A stretch of 64,000 nt of DNA from an uncultured SAR116 cluster alpha proteobacterium (lineage in GTDB: Bacteria > Pseudomonadota > Alphaproteobacteria > Puniceispirillales > Marisalimonadaceae), in NCBI GenBank assembly GCA_902539895.1, contig CACBMD010000002.1:1-64000 (forward strand), given 5' to 3'. The notes beneath the pieces were generated by a model. The model did not search any database. It was not told where the DNA came from and worked only from the letters and a program-made list of their open reading frames with translations. A program made the translations under genes and the position numbers. Below, in pieces: positions 34,998-43,682 of the stretch (position 1 is its first letter; every line of letters starts with the position of its first letter).

Positions 34998-35936
34998 ATG
35001 ATTAAAAAAGAATATAAAATATTAGCTAAAAATCTAAAATTTCCTGAAGGTCCAATTTTTATGAATGATGGGTCAATAATTTTAGTTGAAATTGCTAGAG
35101 GTACATTAAGTAAAATTACAAAAGATGGTCACGTTGAGGTTATCGCTAATTTAGGAGGTGGCCCAAATGGAGCAGCTATTGGACCCGATGGTCAATGTTA
35201 TGTATGTAATAATGGCGGTTTTGAATGGGAAATAAACTCAAAGCCAGCAGGGATGAGACCAATATTGCAGTCTAAATCCTATTCAGGAGGAAAAATTCAA
35301 AAAGTAAATCTTAAAACTGGACTGTTTGAAACACTATATGAAGAATGCAACGGGATTTCACTAAAGGGACCTAACGATATTGTTTTTGATAAAAATGGAA
35401 ATTTTTGGTTTACAGATTTAGGCAAACAAAGAGAAAGAGACATGGATAGGGGCTCAATTTATTGGGCAAAATCTGACGGATCGCTTATCAAAGAAGTAAT
35501 CCATCCTATAATGACACCAAATGGAATTGGTCTTTCACCTGATGAAAAAACTCTTTATGTTGCAGAAACTGAAGGTGGTAAGTTATACGGATTTGATATA
35601 ATTGGCGAAGGTGAAATTAATAAAATTCAATTTCCACACTCAATTAATGGTGGCAAATTATTAAATAATGAGGGTGGAATTAAAAGATTTGATTCTCTTG
35701 CTGTAGAAAAAAATGGAAATATTTGTGTTGGAACTCTGTTCAACGGTGGTATATCAGTTATTACTCCGAGTGGAGACCTAGTAGAGTTTATAAAATTTGA
35801 AGATCCATATATTACAAACATTTGCTTTGGTTCAAAAGATTTAAAAACAGCTTATATAACTGCATCATATCAAGGTCATCTCCTTGAGGTTCAATGGGAC
35901 AGAGAGGGTCTGCCGCTAAATTTTCTTAATAAATAA
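34998..35936 (+). CDS. SMP-30/gluconolactonase family lactonase
   Basis: 312 residues, six-bladed beta-propeller. The metal site is visible: Glu17 in LKFPEGPIF, Asn in GPNDIVFDKNGNFWFTDLG (about 124, split here), a further Asn in PNGIGLSPDEKTLYVAET, and Asp in RFDSLAVEKNG. It would hydrolyse sugar-acid or other lactones in the cytoplasm. It is cotranscribed with the MFS gene and faces, across a 1-base gap, the sugar-isomerase-like gene, which supports a sugar or sugar-acid setting. Confidence 0.92.
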   Translation: MIKKEYKILAKNLKFPEGPIFMNDGSIILVEIARGTLSKITKDGHVEVIANLGGGPNGAAIGPDGQCYVCNNGGFEWEINSKPAGMRPILQSKSYSGGKIQKVNLKTGLFETLYEECNGISLKGPNDIVFDKNGNFWFTDLGKQRERDMDRGSIYWAKSDGSLIKEVIHPIMTPNGIGLSPDEKTLYVAETEGGKLYGFDIIGEGEINKIQFPHSINGGKLLNNEGGIKRFDSLAVEKNGNICVGTLFNGGISVITPSGDLVEFIKFEDPYITNICFGSKDLKTAYITASYQGHLLEVQWDREGLPLNFLNK

Positions 35937-35937
35937 T

Positions 35938-36798
35938 TTATATCAGTTCTAATATTTCTTTTTTAAGATTTGTTATAACTAGTTTTGGATCAGCTTCTTT
36001 TATATCAGATTGAAAAATCTCAAATTCTACGTTTATTCTATCTTTTCTATTTAAAACAGTTTTTAAATACTTTGAGATATCAACATTATTTACATTATTT
36101 TGTTTGTTCAAAGTCAGTCTACCTATAGGCCTCAAATTATTATCAAATTTAATATTTGAAAATTGGAGTAATCCTAATTTAGGAGAGTTTTTTAAAAAAC
36201 TCTCAAGCCTTGTATCTGCAAAACTGTGATATAGGTCAATTATTAATTTATGTTTGTATTTTTTTACAAGATTTAAACAGCTTTGAATTGAATTAAAATG
36301 ACCTTTTTTAAGTATTTCCCAACTCCCAATAGGCTCTAAACCTAAAGTAAGGTTCAGTTCTTGAGCTTTGTTAAATAAATAAAGTAACTGACTTAAACTT
36401 TGTTTTCTTATTTTTTCAATATTAAGGTTCTTATTTTCAAAATTATATTCAGAACTAATTGGATTTGGCCCTCCAAGAATTCCACCAGATATAACGCAAA
36501 CCACATCTGGTTTTAATATTTTTGCATAATTAAAAATTTTATCGTGTTGTTTGAAATAAAAGTTATCAGTAAAATATCCTACAGAATTGATGCTTGTAAC
36601 GTTTATTTTGTTAAGACTTAACTCTTGCTTTAATTTATTAACCCCATATTCTTCAATAAAATCAGTGTGTAATCCTATATTCTTAATTCCTGCTTTCAGT
36701 ATTGCCTCAATGAATTCGTATGGATCAATATTTTTTGGCCATAAATAACTATTTACTGATAAGCTGTTTTCTAAAGCATCTTGTATGTTTGATTTCAT
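35938..36798 (-). CDS. sugar phosphate isomerase/epimerase-like TIM barrel
   Basis: 286 residues of the xylose-isomerase-like/AP endonuclease 2 fold. Metal-binding acidic residues lie at strand ends: Glu in LGLEPIGS (about 158), Asp/His in LIIDLYHSFAD (about 193-197), and Glu in INVEFEIFQ (about 265). The N-terminus IEAILKAGIKNIGLHTDFI is typical. It isomerises or epimerises a keto-sugar or related compound; hydroxypyruvate isomerase-like and inosose dehydratase members exist. On the same strand as the cupin gene, with 7 bases between. Confidence 0.83.
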   Translation of the reverse strand: MKSNIQDALENSLSVNSYLWPKNIDPYEFIEAILKAGIKNIGLHTDFIEEYGVNKLKQELSLNKINVTSINSVGYFTDNFYFKQHDKIFNYAKILKPDVVCVISGGILGGPNPISSEYNFENKNLNIEKIRKQSLSQLLYLFNKAQELNLTLGLEPIGSWEILKKGHFNSIQSCLNLVKKYKHKLIIDLYHSFADTRLESFLKNSPKLGLLQFSNIKFDNNLRPIGRLTLNKQNNVNNVDISKYLKTVLNRKDRINVEFEIFQSDIKEADPKLVITNLKKEILELI

Positions 36799-36805
36799 TA
36801 AAATT

Positions 36806-37180
36806 TTAATCTTTATTATAATATTGAACTTCTAGAAACATACATCCTTCGTCAGATCTGAATGGTCCATGATCAGTTCCTGGAGGTCTGCATGCATATG
36901 CAGGAGATTGTGTTGTGATTTTTTTATTTCCTGGTTTATCATTTCCTAAAGTAATTGATCCTGAGATCATATAAACTTCTTCCCAATAATCATGAACAAA
37001 AACTTCGGTATTAAATGCTCCAGGTAAAAATCTTATTAAGCGTGTCCTTACACCAGTTTTTTTTTCTTCATCCAAGCTTCCTGATAACATTTTCATTTCA
37101 ATTCCAGGACCTGCACCAGGTGCCAATTCCCAACCCTCATTAATATTTAGCTTTGAAAAAGAAATGGCTTCTTTTAACAT
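36806..37180 (-). CDS. single-domain cupin
   Basis: 124 residues starting MLKEAISFSKL. A longer frame would run 6 codons into the upstream gene, but AAAGGG is placed 8-9 bases before the ATG at 37180 and nothing precedes the other. Cupin motifs: FNTEVFVHDYWEEVYMISG (about 62-80) and ACRPPGTDHGPFRS (about 95-108). The first His/His/Glu triad is reduced to one His plus Glu, and the second His is present, so metal binding is uncertain. It resembles ChrR-like or dioxygenase-type small cupins. It may convert or sense the substrate of this set. Confidence 0.8.
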   Translation of the reverse strand: MLKEAISFSKLNINEGWELAPGAGPGIEMKMLSGSLDEEKKTGVRTRLIRFLPGAFNTEVFVHDYWEEVYMISGSITLGNDKPGNKKITTQSPAYACRPPGTDHGPFRSDEGCMFLEVQYYNKD

Positions 37181-37181
37181 T

Positions 37182-38564
37182 TTAATATCCCTTTCCATTT
37201 ATAATTTGTTGTAGGTCATTAAACCACACAATTGATGATTTATCATTTTCGATGTTTGTATTAAGTATTTTTTCAATTAAATTATTACAATTTTTGTTTT
37301 TTATATGACTATTAACCAAGTCAAGAGTTTTATCACATATTTCTTTTTCACTCATTGGATTTTCTGGGTCACCTTTAGCATGATCTGATTTTTGAGTGAG
37401 TTCTTCATCATTATTGAATTTAATTTTAATTTGTACTGAATAGTTTTTTGGAAAATTAATTGACATCTGTTTATTAGAATTAACTTTAATTTTTTTTCGT
37501 AAACTCTCAATTTCATGACTATTTAATATACTTTTTTCAAAATAACTTTCTTTTATATCTTCAAATATTAGAGAAATTGCACAACAATGTTGAAGTGAAA
37601 ATTTCCCTTCAATTTCACTTGATGGCATTGGTTTGTTACAAAAATCAATAGCTGTTTGATAAGTTTCTATTTCTATAAATTTAATATCTTCAATATTAAT
37701 TTTTTGTTTTTTCATTATTTTCTTTAATTCTAATGCCACACCTATTACAGGGTGACTGTGTCTGCATGCTGGCCATGGTTTATTGCTGACTTCATTTATT
37801 AAATGTGTATTTTCTTTTTTAATTAATGCATCAAAATTAGTTTTATTAGAGAATGCTTTTAAAAATCCTAATTCTCCCTCTATCATGTCAACAGGTGTTT
37901 TAGCGTTTTTTTGCGCTAATAAAGCTGATGTTAATCCGGATCTTGAAGCATTAGCTAATGCATATTGTTTAGCTTCGCCTTCACCTTTTCTGCATTGCCA
38001 TATTCCTGAAGAATTCATTGTGGCAAGTTGAATAGAGTAATTTAATTTAGTCAAAGCTAAATTTTTGTCTTGATCATGATTAAGAATGTAGCTTGAAGCT
38101 GCCGCAGCTCCAAAAACCCCACAGGTGGCACTTGAATAAAAAATGTTATAATGATCAGTCCCTAAGCATATTCCCATTCTTATTGCTGTTTCATATCCCA
38201 ATATCAAAGATTTTAAGAACTCTAGAGCATTTACATGCTTAAAGGATGATGTTGCTATTGTAGCGGGTATAATAGTATCTCCAGGGTGAATAATTGAAGT
38301 TCTATGAACATCATCTAATTCTAAGATATTTCCAACTGCTGCGTTAATAAAAGCACTGTCAAGTGGACTTAACGATTTTTTATCAAAAAGATTAAGAGAA
38401 CTTCCTTTTGGAAGTTCTGATTGTAAATTTTTAAACGGATCAGCTTGTTTTGAAAAAGTTCCTGCAATCGAGTAACCAATCCAATCTATAATTGCTAATT
38501 TTGCTTTATGTAAGGTATGCTTATCAGGTTCTTTACATATTTGTTCTAAAAATTCATTAATCAT
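37182..38564 (-). CDS. MmgE/PrpD family protein
   Basis: 460 residues, normal length. Typical pieces are LDDVHRTSIIHPGDTIIPA (about 78-96), an internal Ala-rich helical domain with the ANASRSGLTSALLAQ pattern, and the C-terminal RHSHPVIGVALELK followed by SLQHCCAISLIFE (about 328-341). The family contains 2-methylcitrate dehydratase PrpD, cis-aconitate decarboxylase and many dehydratases of unknown substrate. Without prpB/prpC nearby, propionate use is not supported. First gene of a three-gene minus set with the cupin and isomerase. Confidence 0.9.
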   Translation of the reverse strand: MINEFLEQICKEPDKHTLHKAKLAIIDWIGYSIAGTFSKQADPFKNLQSELPKGSSLNLFDKKSLSPLDSAFINAAVGNILELDDVHRTSIIHPGDTIIPATIATSSFKHVNALEFLKSLILGYETAIRMGICLGTDHYNIFYSSATCGVFGAAAASSYILNHDQDKNLALTKLNYSIQLATMNSSGIWQCRKGEGEAKQYALANASRSGLTSALLAQKNAKTPVDMIEGELGFLKAFSNKTNFDALIKKENTHLINEVSNKPWPACRHSHPVIGVALELKKIMKKQKINIEDIKFIEIETYQTAIDFCNKPMPSSEIEGKFSLQHCCAISLIFEDIKESYFEKSILNSHEIESLRKKIKVNSNKQMSINFPKNYSVQIKIKFNNDEELTQKSDHAKGDPENPMSEKEICDKTLDLVNSHIKNKNCNNLIEKILNTNIENDKSSIVWFNDLQQIINGKGY

Positions 38565-38632
38565 TTACATTTTTCTAAAACATTAACACTCGCAGTTAGT
38601 TTAAAATTAATTATATTTATTTTGCTATTATA

Positions 38633-38671
38633 TCCTTATCCTGATCTAATGAAAGCTTAATATAATAAGGA
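38633..38671 (+). promoter_or_regulatory. possible ribosome-site-closing hairpin before the Tat binding-protein gene
   Basis: TCCTTAT (38633-38639) is complementary to ATAAGGA (38665-38671), which contains the Shine-Dalgarno of the gene starting at 38680. The loop of 25 bases holds CCTGATCT, a string also found in TPP riboswitches, but the needed CUGAGA half is absent. It could be chance. Confidence 0.3.
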
Positions 38672-38679
38672 GTAAATTT

Positions 38680-39846
38680 ATGTATAAAGGAAATAGACGT
38701 GATTTTCTTAAGAATAGCGCATTGGTGGCAGCATCAGCTTCTTTAAGTCAATCGTTTGTTATGGACGCTTTCGCAGCTGATCCATTAAAAATCTGGACTA
38801 TTGGTGTAGCTAAAGTCACAAAAACTTGGGACGAAATGGGTAAACAAGCAGGTGTTCCACTTGTGTACTCCGCAAAGAGTGGTTCGGCAGATCAGGCAAT
38901 ACAGAAGTTTTTTGTTGGTGATGGTCAAAAACTTTATGATGCTATTACAGATAATGGTGGTGGACAAGAAGATGCTATGTCTGACAATAAGGCAATTGTT
39001 CCTTTAGATGTCTCAAAAATTAAAAATTGGAAAAACTTAATACCTGAATACAAAGAAGGAAATGTTGCGGCTAATACTATCAGAAATAGAAAAGGCGAAA
39101 TCGTGGGCGTTCCTTACATTTCAAATGCTGACTCTATGGCTTATAATAAGACTAAAGTTGGAGGGGATATTGATACCTGGGATGCTTTATTTGACAGTCA
39201 ATTTAAAGGCTACGCAGCTATGCAAAATGACTCTGGTCCAACTTTAACAACTACCGCAGTTTATTTAAAAGAGTCAGGCAAGCAAGACATTGTTAATCCT
39301 TCTGATATGTCTAAATCTGAAGTTAAAGGTGTATGTCAATTTCTTATTGATCAGAAAAAGAAAGGACAATTTAGAACATTCTGGGATGGTTTCGGAAATG
39401 GTGTTGACTTACTTGCGAGTGAAGAAGTGCTTGTTTCTTCATGTTGGGAGCCGATAGCAGTTATTGCTGCAAAGAAAGGTGCTGATATTCATTATGGAAC
39501 TATGAAAGAAGGTCACCAAACTTGGAATAACGTTTGGATGCTCACTAAAGGTGGTAAACAAAGAGGACAAGAAGATAACTTTTATAAGTTAATGGATCTT
39601 TACCTATCACCATGGTTTGGTTCAAGAACACTTGCTAATTTAGGTTTTACACCTCAAATGACTGGTGTTAACGAGTATGTTGAAGCAAATCCAGCTGACT
39701 TTGATGCTAATAAAAAGGCAGTTATCGCTCAAAGACTAAAAAATAAAGCTGACAGGATGGCCGTAAAAGGTAATTCATGGCAGAACTTGTATCCTAAGGA
39801 ATTGAGAGCTTATCAAGACTGGTGGGCTAAAGTTCAAGCTGCTTAA
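38680..39846 (+). CDS. ABC substrate-binding protein (PotD-like), Tat-exported
   Basis: 388 residues. The N-terminus MYKGNRRDFLKNSALVAASA has a twin-arginine motif (RRDFLK, 6-11) and a cleavage site near DAFA (about 32), so the protein is folded before export. The body (about 33-388) is a PotD/Fe-binding type fold with NGGGQEDAMSDNKAIVPLDV, GVPYISNADSMAYNKTKVG and WDALFDSQFKGYAAMQND. It feeds the permease pair and ATPase that follow. AAGGAG lies 6 bases before the ATG inside a possible hairpin. A long inverted repeat follows the stop. Confidence 0.92.
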   Translation: MYKGNRRDFLKNSALVAASASLSQSFVMDAFAADPLKIWTIGVAKVTKTWDEMGKQAGVPLVYSAKSGSADQAIQKFFVGDGQKLYDAITDNGGGQEDAMSDNKAIVPLDVSKIKNWKNLIPEYKEGNVAANTIRNRKGEIVGVPYISNADSMAYNKTKVGGDIDTWDALFDSQFKGYAAMQNDSGPTLTTTAVYLKESGKQDIVNPSDMSKSEVKGVCQFLIDQKKKGQFRTFWDGFGNGVDLLASEEVLVSSCWEPIAVIAAKKGADIHYGTMKEGHQTWNNVWMLTKGGKQRGQEDNFYKLMDLYLSPWFGSRTLANLGFTPQMTGVNEYVEANPADFDANKKAVIAQRLKNKADRMAVKGNSWQNLYPKELRAYQDWWAKVQAA

Positions 39847-39857
39847 ATTAAATTAAT

Positions 39858-39886
39858 TTACAACCCTGCAATTTGCAGGGTTGTAA
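39858..39886 (+). terminator. 14-bp hairpin after the binding-protein gene
   Basis: TTACAACCCTGCAA and TTGCAGGGTTGTAA form a nearly perfect 29-base palindrome (39858-39886, single T at the centre), in practice a stem of about 12 bp. There is no T-tract, so it is better seen as a message-stabilising hairpin than as an intrinsic terminator. It lies between the binding-protein and permease genes. Confidence 0.6.
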
Positions 39887-39901
39887 CTCATTGGTAAATT
39901 A

Positions 39902-40750
39902 ATGATTTCAAAAAATAATTTTCTATTTAAAATTCCTATCATTTTTATGATTATATTTTTTGTTCTTCCATTACTTTTAACTGTTGTTTGGAGTGTATTT
40001 GAAAGAACAATGTTTTGGATGGAACCAGCTTTTACATTTTTCTCTTATGAAAATTTCTTTTTTTCATCTAGGTTGGAAAATTTTCTTTCTTCAATGTTTC
40101 ATTCGTCTATTTCTGTTGTTTGTGCCTTTTTTATAGGCTTTCCAATAGCAATATTTATAAGAAGAAGAGTAAGAAAAGTTGCTCAACACAGAGTTATGTT
40201 ATTGTTTATTCTTCCATTTATGGTTTCTGAAATAATAAGAATTTTTGCTTTAAGACCCATTCTTTCTAGAAATGGTGTTGTCAATTCTTTTCTAATGGAT
40301 ATGAATTTAATCGATAGTCCTTTCTCTATATTTGTATTTACTCCTACTGGTGTTGTGATTGGTGAAATTGTATCTTTTTTACCTTTTATGATTTTTTCAA
40401 CTTTCCTAGCTTTGGAAGCTATACCCAATTATATTTTTGAAGTTTGTGCTGACTTAGGTGTTAATAGAAGAAGAATGTTTAAAGATATATTTTTACCTTT
40501 AGCTGCGCCTGGGTTGTTTGCAGGAAGTGTTTTTATCTTTGTTAATGGAATAGGCATTGCTCTAATTCCAACTATATTGGGTGGTCCAGGTTCGGTAAAT
40601 GCAGGTTTGATTGCAACGCAGGCAATAATTGCTCTTGATTTTCCATTAGCAATGGCTGTCAGCGCTATAATGATGTTTACACTAATGGGGCTTCTTTATT
40701 TAGGCCATAGATTGTTTAATCTAACAAAATTATTGGAGCCCATAAGTTAA
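39902..40750 (+). CDS. ABC permease, PotB/spermidine-type
   Basis: 282 residues, six helices (first at about 9-30). The EAA loop is at about 178-205 (EVCADLGVNRRRMFKDIFLP). The start IPIIFMIIFFVLPLLLTVVWSVF is typical of the Pot/Fbp permease family. It pairs with the permease whose ATG shares one base with this stop (TAATG). Substrate set by the Tat-exported binding protein; polyamine, betaine-like or pyrimidine-type compounds all occur in the family. Confidence 0.92.
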   Translation: MISKNNFLFKIPIIFMIIFFVLPLLLTVVWSVFERTMFWMEPAFTFFSYENFFFSSRLENFLSSMFHSSISVVCAFFIGFPIAIFIRRRVRKVAQHRVMLLFILPFMVSEIIRIFALRPILSRNGVVNSFLMDMNLIDSPFSIFVFTPTGVVIGEIVSFLPFMIFSTFLALEAIPNYIFEVCADLGVNRRRMFKDIFLPLAAPGLFAGSVFIFVNGIGIALIPTILGGPGSVNAGLIATQAIIALDFPLAMAVSAIMMFTLMGLLYLGHRLFNLTKLLEPIS

Positions 40751-41640
40751 TGTCACAAAGAGATGATTTTCAACCTAAATGGAAGCTTCTATTAAAATGG
40801 GGATGGTTGTCCTTTGCTGTTTTTATTTTAATGGCTCCTACTTTTTACACTGTTTATATTTCATTTAATGAACTTGGTTTTGGTGCAAAGTATTACAATT
40901 TTACCTTTCAGTGGTATGAAAATGTTTTTTCTGACAAACAATTAATTGGAGCATTAGGTTGGACAATGCTTTTAGCTCTTATTACTTTACCAATAGTTAT
41001 TCCTTTTGGACTGCTATCAGCTAAACTTTATAAACAAAGCACTCAAAAAGTATGGATTGTTTTTATACTACTTTCACCATTGTTTGTGCCTGCTGACATT
41101 TTGGCGTCTGCATTATTAGTGTTTTTTAAAAATTTAAATAAGTTTTTTACGCTAATTGCTGAATATACAGGTATATATTCGTTAGATACTTGGTTTGATC
41201 TAGGAATTATGACAGCAGTTATAGGTCTTATTGTATATACATTACCTTATGTCTTTGTTGTTATTATGATAACTATGGCTAGGTATAGAAACGAACAAAC
41301 CGAAGCAGCAAGGGATTTGGGTGCATCGGCCTGGAGAGCATTTTGGGAAATAGAATTTCCTCAAATTAGAGCAGGGGTTTTTAGCGCTTGTGCATTTGTA
41401 GTTATTCTAACTTTTAATGAATATACTAGAACTAGTTTATTAAAAGGTGGTTTTGATACTTTTACTTCAGTATTGATTTCACAAATGTTGAATACCGGCA
41501 TGTCTGAAGAGTCATACGCTATGGCATCTATTGTGAGTTTAGTAGCTGTAGTTATTGTCTCTGCTATTTTAATTGTAACAGCAATTAAAACTGATGAATT
41601 AGAGAAAAAAACACGAATAGTTAAAGAACCAAATAAATAA
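40750..41640 (+). CDS. ABC permease, PotC/spermidine-type
   Basis: 296 residues with six helices (first at about 18-38). The EAA loop EAARDLGASAWRAFWEIEFP (about 182-201) is a good match to PotC-type permeases. The start codon overlaps the stop of the first permease by one base, so they are translationally coupled and should be made one to one. Together they form the membrane channel of the Pot-type importer. Confidence 0.93.
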   Translation: MSQRDDFQPKWKLLLKWGWLSFAVFILMAPTFYTVYISFNELGFGAKYYNFTFQWYENVFSDKQLIGALGWTMLLALITLPIVIPFGLLSAKLYKQSTQKVWIVFILLSPLFVPADILASALLVFFKNLNKFFTLIAEYTGIYSLDTWFDLGIMTAVIGLIVYTLPYVFVVIMITMARYRNEQTEAARDLGASAWRAFWEIEFPQIRAGVFSACAFVVILTFNEYTRTSLLKGGFDTFTSVLISQMLNTGMSEESYAMASIVSLVAVVIVSAILIVTAIKTDELEKKTRIVKEPNK

Positions 41641-41655
41641 ATTTTGGAGTTTAAG

Positions 41656-42741
41656 TTGAAAAAAAGTAATGCAATTGAAGTGAAAAATTTAATTAAGACA
41701 TATGGAGATGTTTATGCATTAAACGATGTTGATCTTAACATTTCAGATGGTGAGTATTTTGTTTTATTAGGTCCTAGTGGTGGAGGAAAAACTACACTTC
41801 TTAGATCGATTGGTGGGTTTATAAGACCAGATAGTGGATCAGTTGTAATAAAAGGAAAAAATGTTAATAATTTACCACCAGATAAAAGACCTACTTCAAT
41901 GGTTTTTCAAGGATTTGCTCTGTTTCCTCATATGGACGTTGCGCAAAATATTGGATATGGTTTAAAGTTACAATCTATCGAAAAAAATATTATTGACGAA
42001 AAAGTTAACAAAATGATGGATTTAGTTGGGCTTACTGGGTTGCACAAAAGAAAGCCTCATGAACTATCTGGAGGACAACAGCAAAGAGTTCAGCTTGCTA
42101 GAGCGCTTATACTTGAAAATGACGTTTTGTTGCTTGATGAGCCGTTATCAGCGCTAGATGCTCAATTAAGAAAAGACATGTGTATTGAGTTAAAAAGACT
42201 TCAAAAGACAGTTGGTATAAGTTTTGTTCATGTTACTCATAACCAAGAAGAAGCTATGTCAGTAGCAGATAGAATAGCAATAATAGCCGATGGCAAAATG
42301 ATAGAAGAGGGTACTCCACAAGAAATATATAACAAACCTAAAAAGCAATTTACGGCTGAATTTTTAGGTGAAAAAAATATCTTAATTGGAAAGATACATA
42401 ATCTTAATAAATCAAAAATCGTTTTAGATATAAGCAATGATAAAATAGAAATTGCCAATAACAATTATGACGTGTCAAAAAACCAAGAAGTAAGTGTGTC
42501 AATAAAATCTGAATCAATTCAAATTAAAAAAAATGTAAAATCAAAAACAAATGAAAAAAATTCAATTGTTGGTAAAGTGACTGAAATCACTTTTCTTGGT
42601 CAATTTGTTCGATATTTAGTTTTACTGAGCAATGATGAAGAAATACAAGTAAGATCAAGTGAAGGAGTGGATAACATAAAATTAAATGATCAAGTTATTC
42701 TTAATTGGAAGTTAGATGACTTTATTTTACATAATGAGTAA
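41656..42741 (+). CDS. ABC importer ATPase, PotA-type (TTG start)
   Basis: 361 residues. Walker A GPSGGGKTT, Q-loop FQGFALFP, signature LSGGQQQRVQLARAL, Walker B LLLDEPLSALDA and switch His in VTHNQEEAM are intact. The C-terminal about 110 residues form a TOBE-type domain. The start is TTG at 41656: GGAG (41646-41649) lies 6 bases before it, whereas an earlier in-frame TTG at 41644 overlaps that ribosome site. It powers the two permeases upstream. The weak start codon may hold its level below that of the permeases. Confidence 0.9.
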   Translation: MKKSNAIEVKNLIKTYGDVYALNDVDLNISDGEYFVLLGPSGGGKTTLLRSIGGFIRPDSGSVVIKGKNVNNLPPDKRPTSMVFQGFALFPHMDVAQNIGYGLKLQSIEKNIIDEKVNKMMDLVGLTGLHKRKPHELSGGQQQRVQLARALILENDVLLLDEPLSALDAQLRKDMCIELKRLQKTVGISFVHVTHNQEEAMSVADRIAIIADGKMIEEGTPQEIYNKPKKQFTAEFLGEKNILIGKIHNLNKSKIVLDISNDKIEIANNNYDVSKNQEVSVSIKSESIQIKKNVKSKTNEKNSIVGKVTEITFLGQFVRYLVLLSNDEEIQVRSSEGVDNIKLNDQVILNWKLDDFILHNE

Positions 42742-42742
42742 A

Positions 42743-43660
42743 CTATTCAGGTGGACTTTTTAGAAATGGTTTAAGTCCTTCTCCATATGAACCATCTTCT
42801 TTAATAAACCAATCACCAATTTGACTAGAGGTCATAAAAACAACATCATTCCTTCCCAGTAAATCCTCTATTATTTTTTTTAAATAATAAAAGTTCTGCG
42901 GAACTCCAACTATGTGTGGGTGAAGTGCTAATGTCATAATCTTTGTATTTGATTGTTTTTCGGTTTCAAATATTTCTAGAGTTGCTTTGACTCTCTTATA
43001 CATTTCATCACATGCATTATTTTGAACTGTCCAAATTGGTACATCATTTAATTCAAAGGTGTACGGCATTGCCACTATCGGTCCTAATTTGGTTCTCATC
43101 CAGCACGGTAATTCGTCAATTAACCAATCATGCAAGAATTCAATGCCATTTGCTTTAAGAAGTTCAGGTGTGTTTTCTGTTTCTCCACCACCTGGACCAA
43201 ACCAACTTCTTACTTGTTGTCCTGATAATTCTCTTAAGAGGTTCAAACTTTTTTTAATTACAGTTTCTTCGTCTTTGGCTACCCTTAGAGACTCTTGAAA
43301 CCAGCCATGACCAACTAATTCCCATTTAAGTTTGCAAATTTCTTCAAATGCTGAAGAATAAATCTGTGCCACTTGAGCGTTAATAAATGCAGAAACTGGA
43401 ATATTATTTTCATAAAAAAGTTTCATCAGTCTAGGTAGGCCAACTCTCATTCCATATTCAACCCAAGAAAAATTTGGTAAATCAGGTGGATCTGCGACTT
43501 TTCCGTGAGGCGGGGGAAGGATACCCCTTGGCATATTTTTGTCAAATGGCCAATATTCAACATTCATAACAACATGAACTATAATTGGCTTTCCATTAGG
43601 TGGTGTTAGTTGTTTTCTTTTTGAAGCCAGTTCATAAGGAACTCTTGGATTTGACCACAT
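42743..43660 (-). CDS. polysaccharide deacetylase family (PuuE/allantoinase-like)
   Basis: 305 residues starting MWSNPRVPYELASKRK; AGAGGA lies 6 bases before the ATG at 43660, and the longer frame would overlap the amidase gene. NodB-type fold: VHVVMNVEYWPFD (about 28-40), VSAFINAQVAQIY, WELVGHGWFQES (metal His in HGW) and TLALHPHIVG (about 258-267). The close resemblance is to PuuE-like members, which act on ring or amide C-N bonds rather than chitin; many are annotated as allantoinases. It follows the amidase gene by 22 bases and faces the Pot ATPase gene with a 1-base gap. Confidence 0.87.
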   Translation of the reverse strand: MWSNPRVPYELASKRKQLTPPNGKPIIVHVVMNVEYWPFDKNMPRGILPPPHGKVADPPDLPNFSWVEYGMRVGLPRLMKLFYENNIPVSAFINAQVAQIYSSAFEEICKLKWELVGHGWFQESLRVAKDEETVIKKSLNLLRELSGQQVRSWFGPGGGETENTPELLKANGIEFLHDWLIDELPCWMRTKLGPIVAMPYTFELNDVPIWTVQNNACDEMYKRVKATLEIFETEKQSNTKIMTLALHPHIVGVPQNFYYLKKIIEDLLGRNDVVFMTSSQIGDWFIKEDGSYGEGLKPFLKSPPE

Positions 43661-43682
43661 AAAATTTCCTCTCAAATGACAA

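Noticed and set aside
37182..38564. Methylcitrate cycle (prpD) assignment
   Set aside because: No prpB, prpC or propionyl-CoA synthetase nearby; MmgE/PrpD is a broad family.
38633..38671. TPP riboswitch upstream of the Pot-type binding-protein gene
   Set aside because: CCTGATCT is present, but the CUGAGA half and the P1/P2 stems are absent, so it is kept only as a possible hairpin leader.
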